Positions 35,101 through 40,949 of a DNA stretch of 64,000 bases are shown piece by piece. The stretch is taken from assembly GCA_947034885.2 (NCBI GenBank), contig OX344753.2, positions 2,418,001 to 2,482,000 on the forward strand. Reading direction: 5' to 3'. This DNA comes from Thuidium tamariscinum (taxonomy: Eukaryota; Streptophyta; Bryopsida; Hypnales; Thuidiaceae). The notes under the pieces were generated by a model that saw nothing but the letters and a program-made list of their open reading frames with translations, was not told where the DNA came from and did not search any database. Both the position numbers and the translations under genes were made by a program. Positions within the stretch are counted from its first letter, which is position 1. Every line of letters begins with the position of its first letter.

Positions 35101-37915
35101 ATCCTGTAAAGACCAAAACCTTCAAAGCCTTGAGGTTCTCAAATGATGCATGCCCCACCCGTAGCTTCTTGCAACCTTTAAAACCAAGCCACCGCAAACA
35201 TGACATGTTGGCAATGGCTAGCGGAATCTCTTCCAATAGTTCACATCCCTTCAAATCTAATGTAGTAAGTGATGTCAAAGATGCAAGCGCGGAATCGATA
35301 GTCTTCAACTGCTTGCAATCACTCAAGTTCAGCTCTTCTAGCGTTACCACATTCTCCAATCCTTGGGGCAAGGCTTCCAACACCTCACATCCTGTAAAGA
35401 CCAAAACCTTCAAAGCCTTGAGGTTCTCAAATGATGCATGCCCCACCCGTAGCTTCTTGCAACCTTTAAAACCAAGCCACCGCAAACATGACATGTTGGC
35501 AATGGCTAGCGGAATCTCTTCCAATAGTTCACATCCCTTGAAATCTAATGTAGTAAGTGACGTCAAAGATGCAAGCGCGGAATCGATAGTCTTCAACTGC
35601 TTGCAATCATTCAAGTACAGCTCTTCTAGCGATACCACATTCTCCAATCCTTGGGGCAAGGCTTCCAACACCTCACATCCTGTAAAGATCAGTTTCCTCA
35701 AAGCCTTGAGGTTCTCAAATGATTCATGCCCCACCCGTAGCTTCTTGCAACCTTTAAAACCAAGCGACCGCAAGCATGACATGTTTGCAATGGCTAGCGG
35801 AATCTCTTCCAATAGTTCACATCCCTTGAAATCTAATGTAGTAAGTGACGTCAAAGATGCAAGCGCGGAATTCACAATCTTTAGTTGCTTGCAATCAATA
35901 AAGTCAAGCTTTTCTAGCGATACCACATTCTCCAATCCTTGGGGCAAGGCTTCCAACACCTCACATCCTGTAAAGATCAATTTCCTCAAAGCCTTGAGGT
36001 TCTCAAATGATGCATGCCCCACCCGTAGCTTCTTGCAACCTTTAAAACCAAGCCACCGCAAACATGACATGTTGGCAATGGCTAGCGGAATCTCTTCCAA
36101 TAGTTCACATCCCTTGAAATCTAATGTAGTAAGTGACGTCAAAGATGCAAGCGCGGAATCGATAGTCTTCAACTGCTTGCAATCATTCAAGTACAGCTCT
36201 TCTAGCGATACCACATTCTCCAATCCTTGGGGCAAGGCTTCCAACACCTCACATCCTGTAAAGATCAATTTCCTCAAAGCCTTGAGGTTCTCAAATGATA
36301 CATGCCCCACCCGTAGCTTCTTGCAACCTTCAAAACCAAGCGACCGCAAACATGACATGTTGGCAATGGCTAGCGGAATCTCTTCCAATAGTTCACATCC
36401 CTTGAAATCTAATGTAGTAAGTGACGTCAAAGATGCAAGCGCGGAATCGATAGTCTTCAACTGCTTGCAATCACTCAAGTACAGCTTTTCTAGCGATACC
36501 ACATTCTCCAATCCTTGGGGCAAGGCTTCCAACACCTCACATCCTGTAAAGACCAAAACCTTCAAAGCCTTGAGGTTCTCAAATGATGCATGCCCCACCC
36601 GTAGCTTCTTGCAACCTTCAAAACCAAGCTCTTGCAAACATGACATGTTGGCAATGGCTAGCGGAATCTCTTCCAATAGTTCACATCCCTTCAAATCTAA
36701 TGTAGTAAGTGACGTCAAAGATGCAAGCGCGGAATCGATAGTCTTCAACTGCTTGCAATCACTCAAGTACAACCTTTCTAGCGATACCACATTCTCCAAT
36801 CCTTGGGGCAAGGCTTCCAACACCTCACATCCTGTAAAGACCAAAACCTTCAAAGCCTTGAGGTTCTCAAATGATGCATGCCCCACCCGTAGCTTCTTGC
36901 AACCTTCAAAACCAAGCTCTTGCAAACATGACATGTTGGCAATGGCTAGCGGAATCTCTTCCAATAGTTCACATCCCTTGAAATCTAATGTAGTAAGTGA
37001 CGTCAAAGATGCAAGCGCGGAATCGATAGTCTTCAACTGCTTGCAATCATTCAAGTACAGCTCTTCTAGCGATACCACATTCTTCAATCCTTGGGGCAAG
37101 GCTTCCAACACCTCACATCCTGTAAAGATCAGTTTCCTCAAAGCCTTGAGGTTCTCAAATGATGCATGCCCCACCCGTAGCTTCTTGCAACCTTCAAAAC
37201 CAAGCGACCGCAAACATGACATGTTGGCAATGGCTAGCGGAATCTCTTCCAATAGTTCACATCCCTTGAAATCTAATGTAGTAAGTGATGTCAAGGATAC
37301 AAGCTCGGAATTCACAATCTTTAGTTGCTTGCAATCAATAAAGTCAAGCTTTTCTAAAGATGGCAATTGATCCAATCCATGGGGGATATTTTTCAATGCC
37401 TTACATCCTTTGAAACTTATCAATTTAAGAGCTTTAAGATTTTTAAATGTTACATGAACTTGGGCCAAGTTTTTGCATCTTTGGATGAACAATGATTTCA
37501 ATGATGTCATGTTTTGAAAACCCTCTGATATGTTTGTAAGGTTGTCACAATCTCTTAAGCACAATGTCTTCAACGGAATGTGGTCAATTGTTGTGTTCGG
37601 AAAAATCTTCAACGATGGAAAATTTTGCAATTCTAATACTGTAAGTTGTCGAAGTTCTTGGAGCAAGAAGAGGTCTATGAGTTGATTGGTGCAATATAAA
37701 GAGATATTTCCATAATCAATATCATTTGTTTTATATGTAATTCGAAGAAATTTGAGTTGATGAGTTTTCTTAATCAACTTTGTAACATTGCTCAAATCAT
37801 TGAGTACTTCAATATATAGAAGCAACATTTCTGAGAATTCTCCGTTTGCAATTGTAGTCAAATCCATTTCTTTATTCACACCTGTAATGCAAATGCCTCT
37901 GGCATTTTGAAACTC
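23150..37915 (-). CDS. Exon 3: single 14.8-kb LRR exon
   Basis: The exon encodes 4,921 residues without a stop. The first about 120 residues hold irregular LRRs. Four 24-residue LRRs follow (CDNLTNIS, CKNLAQVH, CKALKNIP, CKQLKIVN starts) and form a diverged version of the repeating unit. Then come 49 units of 96 residues, each with four LRRs beginning CELLEEIP, CKKLRVGH, CEVLEALP and CKQLK(T/I), all with a Cys at position 1 and the plant CxxLxxLPxxLxxLxxLxxLxLxx rhythm. That is 196 LRRs in the array and about 200 in all. The protein ends SFTTLSFR* because of the 28-bp deletion described for the dead unit. Confidence 0.9.
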   Translation of the reverse strand, partial: EFQNARGICITGVNKEMDLTTIANGEFSEMLLLYIEVLNDLSNVTKLIKKTHQLKFLRITYKTNDIDYGNISLYCTNQLIDLFLLQELRQLTVLELQNFPSLKIFPNTTIDHIPLKTLCLRDCDNLTNISEGFQNMTSLKSLFIQRCKNLAQVHVTFKNLKALKLISFKGCKALKNIPHGLDQLPSLEKLDFIDCKQLKIVNSELVSLTSLTTLDFKGCELLEEIPLAIANMSCLRSLGFEGCKKLRVGHASFENLKALRKLIFTGCEVLEALPQGLKNVVSLEELYLNDCKQLKTIDSALASLTSLTTLDFKGCELLEEIPLAIANMSCLQELGFEGCKKLRVGHASFENLKALKVLVFTGCEVLEALPQGLENVVSLERLYLSDCKQLKTIDSALASLTSLTTLDLKGCELLEEIPLAIANMSCLQELGFEGCKKLRVGHASFENLKALKVLVFTGCEVLEALPQGLENVVSLEKLYLSDCKQLKTIDSALASLTSLTTLDFKGCELLEEIPLAIANMSCLRSLGFEGCKKLRVGHVSFENLKALRKLIFTGCEVLEALPQGLENVVSLEELYLNDCKQLKTIDSALASLTSLTTLDFKGCELLEEIPLAIANMSCLRWLGFKGCKKLRVGHASFENLKALRKLIFTGCEVLEALPQGLENVVSLEKLDFIDCKQLKIVNSALASLTSLTTLDFKGCELLEEIPLAIANMSCLRSLGFKGCKKLRVGHESFENLKALRKLIFTGCEVLEALPQGLENVVSLEELYLNDCKQLKTIDSALASLTSLTTLDFKGCELLEEIPLAIANMSCLRWLGFKGCKKLRVGHASFENLKALKVLVFTGCEVLEALPQGLENVVTLEELNLSDCKQLKTIDSALASLTSLTTLDLKGCELLEEIPLAIANMSCLRWLGFKGCKKLRVGHASFENLKALKVLVFTGCEVLEALPQGLENVVSLEELYLNDCKQLKTIDSALASLTSLTTLDFKGCELLEEIPLAIANMSCLRWLGFQGCKKLRVGHASFENLKALKVLVFTGCEVLEALPQGLENVVTLEELNLSDCKQLKTIDSALASLTSLTTLDFKGCELLEEIPLAIANMSCLRWLGFKGCKKLRVGHASFENLKALKVLVFTGCEVLEALPQGLENVVTLEELNLSDCKQLKTIDSALASLTSLTTLDLKGCELLEEIPLAIANMSCLRWLGFKGCKKLRVGHASFENLKALKVLVFTGCEVLEALPQGLENVVSLEKLDFIDCKQLKIVNSALASLTSLTTLDFKGCELLEEIPLAIANMSCLRSLGFQGCKKLRVGHASFENLKALRKLIFTGCEVLEALPQGLENVVSLEELYLNDCKQLKTIDSALASLTSLTTLDFKGCELLEEIPLAIANMSCLRWLGFKGCKKLRVGHASFENLKALRKLIFTGCEVLEALPQGLENVVSLEKLDFIDCKQLKIVNSALASLTSLTTLDFKGCELLEEIPLAIANMSCLRSLGFKGCKKLRVGHASFENLKALRKLIFTGCEVLEALPQGLENVVSLEELYLNDCKQLKTIDSALASLTSLTTLDFKGCELLEEIPLAIANMSCLRWLGFKGCKKLRVGHASFENLKALKVLVFTGCEVLEALPQGLENVVTLEELNLSDCKQLKTIDSALASLTSLTTLDLKGCELLEEIPLAIANMSCLQELGFKGCKKLRVGHASFENLKALKVLVFTGCEVLEALPQGLENVVSLEKLDFIDCKQLKIVNSALASLTSLTTLDFKGCELLEEIPLAIANMSCLRSLGFQGCKKLRVGHASFENLKALRKLIFTGCEVLEALPQGLENVVSLEELYLNDCKQLKTIDSALASLTSLTTLDFKGCELLEEIPLAIANMSCLRWLGFKGCKKLRVGHASFENLKALRKLIFTGCEVLEALPQGLENVVSLEKLDFIDCKQLKIVNSALASLTSLTTLDFKGCELLEEIPLAIANMSCLRSLGFKGCKKLRVGHASFENLKALRKLIFTGCEVLEALPQGLENVVSLEELYLNDCKQLKTIDSALASLTSLTTLDFKGCELLEEIPLAIANMSCLRWLGFKGCKKLRVGHASFENLKALKVLVFTGCEVLEALPQGLENVVTLEELNLSDCKQLKTIDSALASLTSLTTLDLKGCELLEEIPLAIANMSCLRWLGFKGCKKLRVGHASFENLKALKVLVFTGCEVLEALPQGLENVVSLEKLDFIDCKQLKIVNSALASLTSLTTLDFKGCELLEEIPLAIANMSCLRSLGFQGCKKLRVGHASFENLKALRKLIFTGCEVLEALPQGLENVVSLEELYLNDCKQLKTIDSALASLTSLTTLDFKGCELLEEIPLAIANMSCLRWLGFKGCKKLRVGHASFENLKALRKLIFTGCEVLEALPQGLENVVSLEKLDFIDCKQLKIVNSALASLTSLTTLDFKGCELLEEIPLAIANMSCLRSLGFKGCKKLRVGHASFENLKALRKLIFTGCEVLEALPQGLENVVSLEELYLNDCKQLKTIDSALASLTSLTTLDFKGCELLEEIPLAIANMSCLRWLGFKGCKKLRVGHASFENLKALKVLVFTGCEVLEALPQGLENVVTLEELNLSDCKQLKTIDSALASLTSLTTLDLKGCELLEEIPLAIANMSCLRWLGFKGCKKLRVGHASFENLKALKVLVFTGCEVLEALPQGLENVVSLEKLDFIDCKQLKIVNSALASLTSLTTLDFKGCELLEEIPLAIANMSCLRSLGFKGCKKLRVGHASFENLKALRKLIFTGCEVLEALPQGLENVVSLEELYLNDCKQLKTIDSALASLTSLTTLDLKGCELLEEIPLAIANMSCLRWLGFKGCKKLRVGHASFENLKALKVLVFTGCEVLEALPQGLENVVSLEKLDFIDCKQLKIVNSALASLTSLTTLDFKGCELLEEIPLAIANMSCLRSLGFQGCKKLRVGHASFENLKALRKLIFTGCEVLEALPQGLENVVSLEELYLNDCKQLKTIDSALASLTSLTTLDLKGCELLEEIPLAIANMSCLRWLGFKGCKKLRVGHASFENLKALKVLVFTGCEVLEALPQGLENVVSLEKLDFIDCKQLKIVNSALASLTSLTTLDFKGCELLEEIPLAIANMSCLRWLGFQGCKKLRVGHASFENLKALRKLIFTGCEVLEALPQGLENVVSLEELYLNDCKQLKTIDSALASLTSLTTLDFKGCELLEEIPLAIANMSCLRWLGFKGCKKLRVGHASFENLKALKVLVFTGCEVLEALPQGLENVVSLEKLDFIDCKQLKIVNSALASLTSLTALDFKGCELLEEIPLAIANMSCLRSLGFQGCKKLRVGHASFENLKALRKLIFTGCEVLEALPQGLENVVSLEELYLNDCKQLKTIDSALASLTSLTTLDFKGCELLEEIPLAIANMSCLRWLGFQGCKKLRVGHASFENLKALKVLVFTGCEVLEALPQGLENVVTLEELNLSDCKQLKTIDSALASLTSLTTLDFKGCELLEEIPLAIANMSCLRWLGFKGCKKLRVGHASFENLKALRKLIFTGCEVLEALPQGLENVVSLEKLDFIDCKQLKIVNSALASLTSLTTLDFKGCELLEEIPLAIANMSCLRSLGFQGCKKLRVGHASFENLKALRKLIFTGCEVLEALPQGLENVVSLEELYLNDCKQLKTIDSALASLTSLTTLDFKGCELLEEIPLAIANMSCLRWLGFKGCKKLRVGHASFENLKALKVLVFTGCEVLEALPQGLENVVTLEELNLSDCKQLKTIDSALASLTSLTTLDLKGCELLEEIPLAIANMSCLRWLGFKGCKKLRVGHASFENLKALKVLVFTGCEVLEALPQGLENVVSLEKLDFIDCKQLKIVNSALASLTSLTTLDFKGCELLEEIPLAIANMSCLRSLGFKGCKKLRVGHASFENLKALRKLIFTGCEVLEALPQGLENVVSLEELYLNDCKQLKTIDSALASLTSLTTLDFKGCELLEEIPLAIANMSCLRWLGFKGCKKLRVGHASFENLKALKVLVFTGCEVLEALPQGLENVVTLEELNLNDCKQLKTIDSALASLTSLTTLDLKGCELLEEIPLAIANMSCLRWLGFKGCKKLRVGHASFENLKALKVLVFTGCEVLEALPQGLENVVSLEKLDFIDCKQLKIVNSALASLTSLTTLDFKGCELLEEIPLAIANMSCLRSLGFEGCKKLRVGHASFENLKALKVLVFTGCEVLEALPQGLENVVSLERLYLSDCKQLKTIDSALASLTSLTTLDLKGCELLEEIPLAIANMSCLQELGFEGCKKLRVGHASFENLKALKVLVFTGCEVLEALPQGLENVVSLEKLYLSDCKQLKTIDSALASLTSLTTLDFKGCELLEEIPLAIANMSCLRSLGFEGCKKLRVGHVSFENLKALRKLIFTGCEVLEALPQGLENVVSLEELYLNDCKQLKTIDSALASLTSLTTLDFKGCELLEEIPLAIANMSCLRWLGFKGCKKLRVGHASFENLKALKVLVFTGCEVLEALPQGLENVVSLEELNLSDCKQLKTIDSALASLTSLTTLDFKGCELLEEIPLAIANMSCLRWLGFKGCKKLRVGHASFENLKALKVLVFTGCEVLEALPQGLENVVSLERLYLSDCKQLKTIDSALASLTSLTTLDFKGCELLEEIPLAIANMSCLRSLGFEGCKKLRVGHASFENLKALRKLIFTGCEVLEALPQGLENVVSLEELYLNDCKQLKTIDSALASLTSLTTLDFKGCELLEEIPLAIANMSCLQELGFKGCKKLRVGHASFENLKALRKLIFTGCEVLEALPQGLENVVSLEKLDFIDCKQLKIVNSALASLTSLTTLDFKGCELLEEIPLAIANMSCLRWLGFEGCKKLRVGHASFENLKALKVLVFTGCEVLEALPQGLENVVTLEELNLNDCKQLKTIDSALASLTSFTTLSFR

Positions 37916-40900
37916 CTGAATCACAAAGTTTCATTGTTAAATGGTTACAAGTTGATGGGCATTAATGAAATTGAAAAGGACATTGATTATCATAAAAAAC
38001 AAAATTTTCTCAACAAAGATGACCACTTTCAAATCTAGAACTGAACCAAGATATTTGTAATAAATGAATCATTCAAAACATTTTTCTATTAAATAAAACA
38101 TACCTCTTTTGTCAATGTTTCTAGTGAATAGAAAGGTTGCTTCCACTTTCTTCGACCTCCAAATCTTCTCCTTGAGATTCTACGTCCCATATCACGTATT
38201 GAATCATGCATATTTATATATCCATTGTCATTGATTTTGATGAGTGACTTTTCACTTAGACTTGCAATTATTGTTTTAGTATTTTCATTCAAATAGTCAA
38301 CTATTGTATCTTCTTGAATGTCTTCAAACCGTACATCTTTACAAAAGAAACACGATATGTCTAGAAACACATCTTGCTCTTCATTGTTAAGTATATCAAA
38401 ACTAATCTCCAATCTTCTCCCCACATCCTCATAGGCATCATATTCTCCTTTCTTCAATCTTTGTAAAGCTCGCTCCCATACACGAAGGCGTGTTTGTCCA
38501 TTTAAACAAGAGCCCATAACTTCTAAGCTTAATGGATGGCCACCATAAGTGTTAACAATCTCCTTGTTGAATTGTTTCATGTGTGGTATCATTGCACTAC
38601 CATTCTTGAAAGCATATTTCAAGAATATTTCTTCAGATTGGTCATAATTTAGCATTGGAACTTCAAATTTGCTATCTTCATTGATTAAGCCTTTCAAGAT
38701 TTTCCAATCACGGCTAGTAACAATCAATTTGCTACCCTCTATATTGAACATTTTTGCTTCCAAAAACACATCCAATTGATGTTCTTCAGTGACATCATCT
38801 AAGATGAAGAAGACTTTTTTTTGTTGGAGCACCAATTCCAATATGAGTTTACCCTCAACAAGATCTTTTGCTTCTTCTTTTTGTCCCAATTCCTTCAAGA
38901 TTCGATTCATTTCCATCAAATAATCATTTTTTAGATCACACATGATTGTAGTCCACTTAGATGAGTCATTAAATAACAATGCCTTCTTCAAGTGATCCTT
39001 CAAAGCCTTCACCAATGTTGTTTTTCCAATGCCACTCATTCCAACAACACCAACCATAGACTTATTCTGGAGAAACTTTTCTAAGGTCTTGATTTTGAAA
39101 TCAAGACCATGACATTTCGGAAGTATTAATGCACCAATGATCCCCTATACACATAAAAAGTCACCACAAATCAACAAATTGAGAAATTACAACAATTAAC
39201 AAAGATTGATGATCTCATTCAAATAAGTTCAAAATCAAAAACCAATGATGCTTTTAAAATGGGCTTGAATCTACAATGGTAAAAACATATTAAGCTCAAA
39301 ACATTCTTGAAATAAGTTCTTACCTTGGTACGTTCGTCATTTATTTTTGGAATATACAATCTCCTTACGTGTTGAAGGATAAATATCCATACAAAATTGA
39401 CAATCAATTTCCATACATATGACCACCATTGTCTAATCGTTCCAATAGAAGATGAAAGTTGTGTAAATGGATTCAAATGTGAATATGTTTGATCTTCTTT
39501 CATCAATGTCTTGTTAATACATTGAGTCTTGAAAGCCTTCATCTTTATCTCCATCAAACTTGTATATATCTTTTCAAAAGATGGTCTTCCATTTGGATCC
39601 ACAGACAAACAATCTTCAATTAAAGATTGTAATTCTTGACAAAGTGGAATCTTCATTAAGGCAAATTTTTGCCTTTTTGCAATTTCAAAAGGACTAGATC
39701 TAAAGTCTTTAAACTGATTTTCAATCAATATGTCACAACAAATCAATCCAAAACTAAACACATCAGTTTTCAATGGATCCAACTTTGTGTTGGACTTTGC
39801 TACTTCAGGAGCCATATATCCACGAGTCCCACGAATACCACTTGGAACGACAAGAATATTGTCCTTCACTTCATTCTTGGAAATACCAAAATCAATTAAT
39901 TTAGCACATACATAACCATCTTGTTTTAACTCCGGATATTGCATTGAATTCACTACAACATTGGCTGGCTTCAAATCACGATGTGCAATTTTCATATCAT
40001 GAAGGTACAACATTCCGCTTGCAACTTGGTGCATTAAATCCAACTTGGCATGGAATGAAATCTTTTGATTTGAATCTTCAAATAGCAATTCGTGAAGACT
40101 CTTTTCACCTCTTTCCATTCCAAATTGAAGATAATTGTTTTCCTTTTTATCAAAATCCTTGAAAGAACCACAATAGAATAACTTGACAATGTTTGGATGA
40201 TTCAATTGAGCCATAATCCGCACTTCTTTCTCCAATGCAGTAATACCAGATTCATTCCAACCAGCCAAATCTATTTTCTTTGTGACATTCTCAATGCCCA
40301 ACCACTTTGTCAAAAATACATCTCTTGCAAGACATTTAGGAGGAAGTCCAAAATCTGGTAATGGAACATTTGGAAGAAACTGAATTACATCACTTTCACC
40401 ACTTTCTACCTTCAAGATGCACTCCCTCCAGTGTAGCAAATACTTCGCTAGTTCATAATCATGTGATCCAAGTGGCAAATTGTGCAAGTTGTTTTCCAAT
40501 ATTTTGCATAATTCATCTTGATCTTCTTCAACTTCCTTTAAATCACATGGGAGGAAAGTAGTGACATGTGATTGAAAATCCACAATAGTCTCCATTCCTT
40601 TCAAATATGAATCAATGTTTGATGCTATGTCCAAGCAAGATGTCATTTCCAAAAGCAATTCTCGAAATGCTTCTTTGTTTTGCATTTGAATTAGAGGCGC
40701 AATAGACAAAGTTTGAGAACAACTTTGCACCAACATCTCAGCCTTTGAACAAATTTTACAAACATCTTTCAATAAAGGTTGAAAGGCTCTTGTATCCAAT
40801 TCAAATATCTTTAGAAATCTTTGCACAAAATGGCGCAAATGATGTACCAAATTCTTGCATTGATTAGCATTAAATACTTGATTTGAATCAAAAAATTCTT

Positions 40901-40949
40901 CACAATTTTTCCAAGCTTTGATAGTCTCCATTTTCTTGAAAATATCCAT
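23150..40949 (-). CDS. Giant protein kinase-NB-ARC-LRR receptor (moss PNL type), ~5,810 aa
   Basis: Three exons join in phase 0: 40949-39324, 39144-38104 and 37915-23150. The predicted product is about 5,810 residues: helical N-terminal region (1-190), protein kinase (about 205-465), a hydrophobic segment (about 507-528), NB-ARC (about 550-860) and LRRs (about 960-5810). It belongs to the plant intracellular immune receptor (NLR) superfamily. The kinase-NB-ARC-LRR order is the PNL class described from mosses. The expected role is ATP-dependent switching after ligand sensing by the LRR, with the kinase part as signalling module; this is family inference. An in-frame TAA lies nine nucleotides upstream of the ATG, fixing the start. 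A TTTGCAG about 50 bp upstream suggests a 5'-UTR intron. The LRR part is many times longer than in ordinary NLRs. Confidence 0.85.
25454..27181 (-). repeat. Higher-order repeat: two copies of a three-unit (864-bp) block
   Basis: Units 36-38 and 39-41 both run YLND-type, NLSD/NLND-type, DFID-type. Units 24-26 show the same triplet. Confidence 0.8.
28046..29773 (-). repeat. Higher-order repeat: three copies of a two-unit (576-bp) block
   Basis: Units 27-28, 29-30 and 31-32 alternate a YLND-type and a DFID-type unit. They differ only in the RS/RW-LGF-K/Q spelling and DLKG versus DFKG. Confidence 0.8.
29774..34093 (-). repeat. Higher-order repeat: three copies of a five-unit (1,440-bp) block
   Basis: Units 12-16, 17-21 and 22-26 repeat the same series of LRR variants: RSLGFQ/YLND, RWLGFK/DFID, RSLGFK/YLND, RWLGFK/NLSD and RWLGFK (QELGFK in unit 16)/DFID. 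The spacing is exactly 1,440 bp. Units 5-7 and 10-11 carry parts of the same series. Confidence 0.85.
37916..38103 (-). other. Receptor intron 2 (188 bp)
   Basis: The donor is GTATGT and the acceptor TTCAG on the minus strand. It joins TLTKE to EFQNARGICITG in phase 0, between the NB-ARC tail and the first LRRs. Confidence 0.85.
38104..39144 (-). CDS. Exon 2: NB-ARC nucleotide-binding switch
   Basis: The exon encodes 347 residues with the NB-ARC motifs in order: P-loop GMSGIGKTT (577-585 of the full protein), kinase-2 FILDDVT (655-661), RNBS-B KLIVTSRDW, a GLPL-like GGHPLSLEVMGS (from 743), FLDISCFF (RNBS-D type), and MHDSIRDMG (MHD at 854-856). All residues needed for nucleotide binding are present, so the switch looks functional. 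The FLDISCFF and MHDxIRDMG spellings resemble the TIR-NLR-like side of the family rather than coiled-coil NLRs. The exon begins before the first Met of the open frame; the phase-0 acceptor at 39144 supplies the missing 29 residues. It ends ACAAAAGAG|GTATGT. Confidence 0.9.
39145..39323 (-). other. Receptor intron 1 (179 bp)
   Basis: On the minus strand the donor is GTAAGA and the acceptor TATAG. Splicing joins NDERTK to GIIGALILPKCHGLDF in phase 0, restoring a normal NB-ARC lead-in. Confidence 0.85.
39324..40949 (-). CDS. Exon 1: helical N-terminus, protein kinase, hydrophobic tail
   Basis: The exon encodes 542 residues. Residues 1-190 look all-helical with no known motif. The kinase has αC Glu candidates in LEKEVRIM (240/242), the catalytic loop HRDLKPAN (323-330), DFG (353-355), GTRGYMAPE (374-382), DVFSFG (396-401) and a terminal GRPSF. 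The Gly-rich loop is not recognisable (VFLTKWLGIENVTKKIDL), and the ATP-binding Lys is probably K224 or K225. Catalytic-loop residues are thus kept while the nucleotide loop is degenerate. A hydrophobic stretch around WWSYVWKLIVNFVWIFIL (508-525) might contact membrane. The exon ends ACCAAG|GTAAGA. Helical bundle plus kinase resembles MLKL-type layouts, but that is only a resemblance. Confidence 0.85.

Larger units (their letters stand above)
23150..37261 (-). repeat. 49-copy tandem array of a 288-bp LRR unit
   Basis: Unit k runs from 37261-288(k-1) downwards. There are 48 complete units and a final one of 95 codons. Each unit is exactly 96 codons, so gain or loss of whole units keeps the frame. 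Between units I see only a few synonymous variants (GCC/GCA in the IPLAIAN block, ACG/ACA in LTSLTT, TGC/TGT in NMSC). There is a larger set of amino-acid variants at fixed positions. Private changes are rare: GHVSF in units 4 and 44, GHESF in unit 6, GLKN in unit 1, TALD in unit 32. Confidence 0.95.

Noticed and set aside
23150..37261. Array read as satellite DNA or a CRISPR-like array
   Set aside because: The unit is exactly 96 codons of canonical LRRs in phase with an upstream NB-ARC exon, with no spacers. It is coding sequence.
23217..37370. Very long + strand open frames antisense to the LRR array (up to 1,299 codons)
   Set aside because: They mirror the 288-bp period. One unit happens to be open in this antisense frame, so all copies are. 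They break wherever the sense strand spells LGFQ (antisense TGA). The product has no domain.
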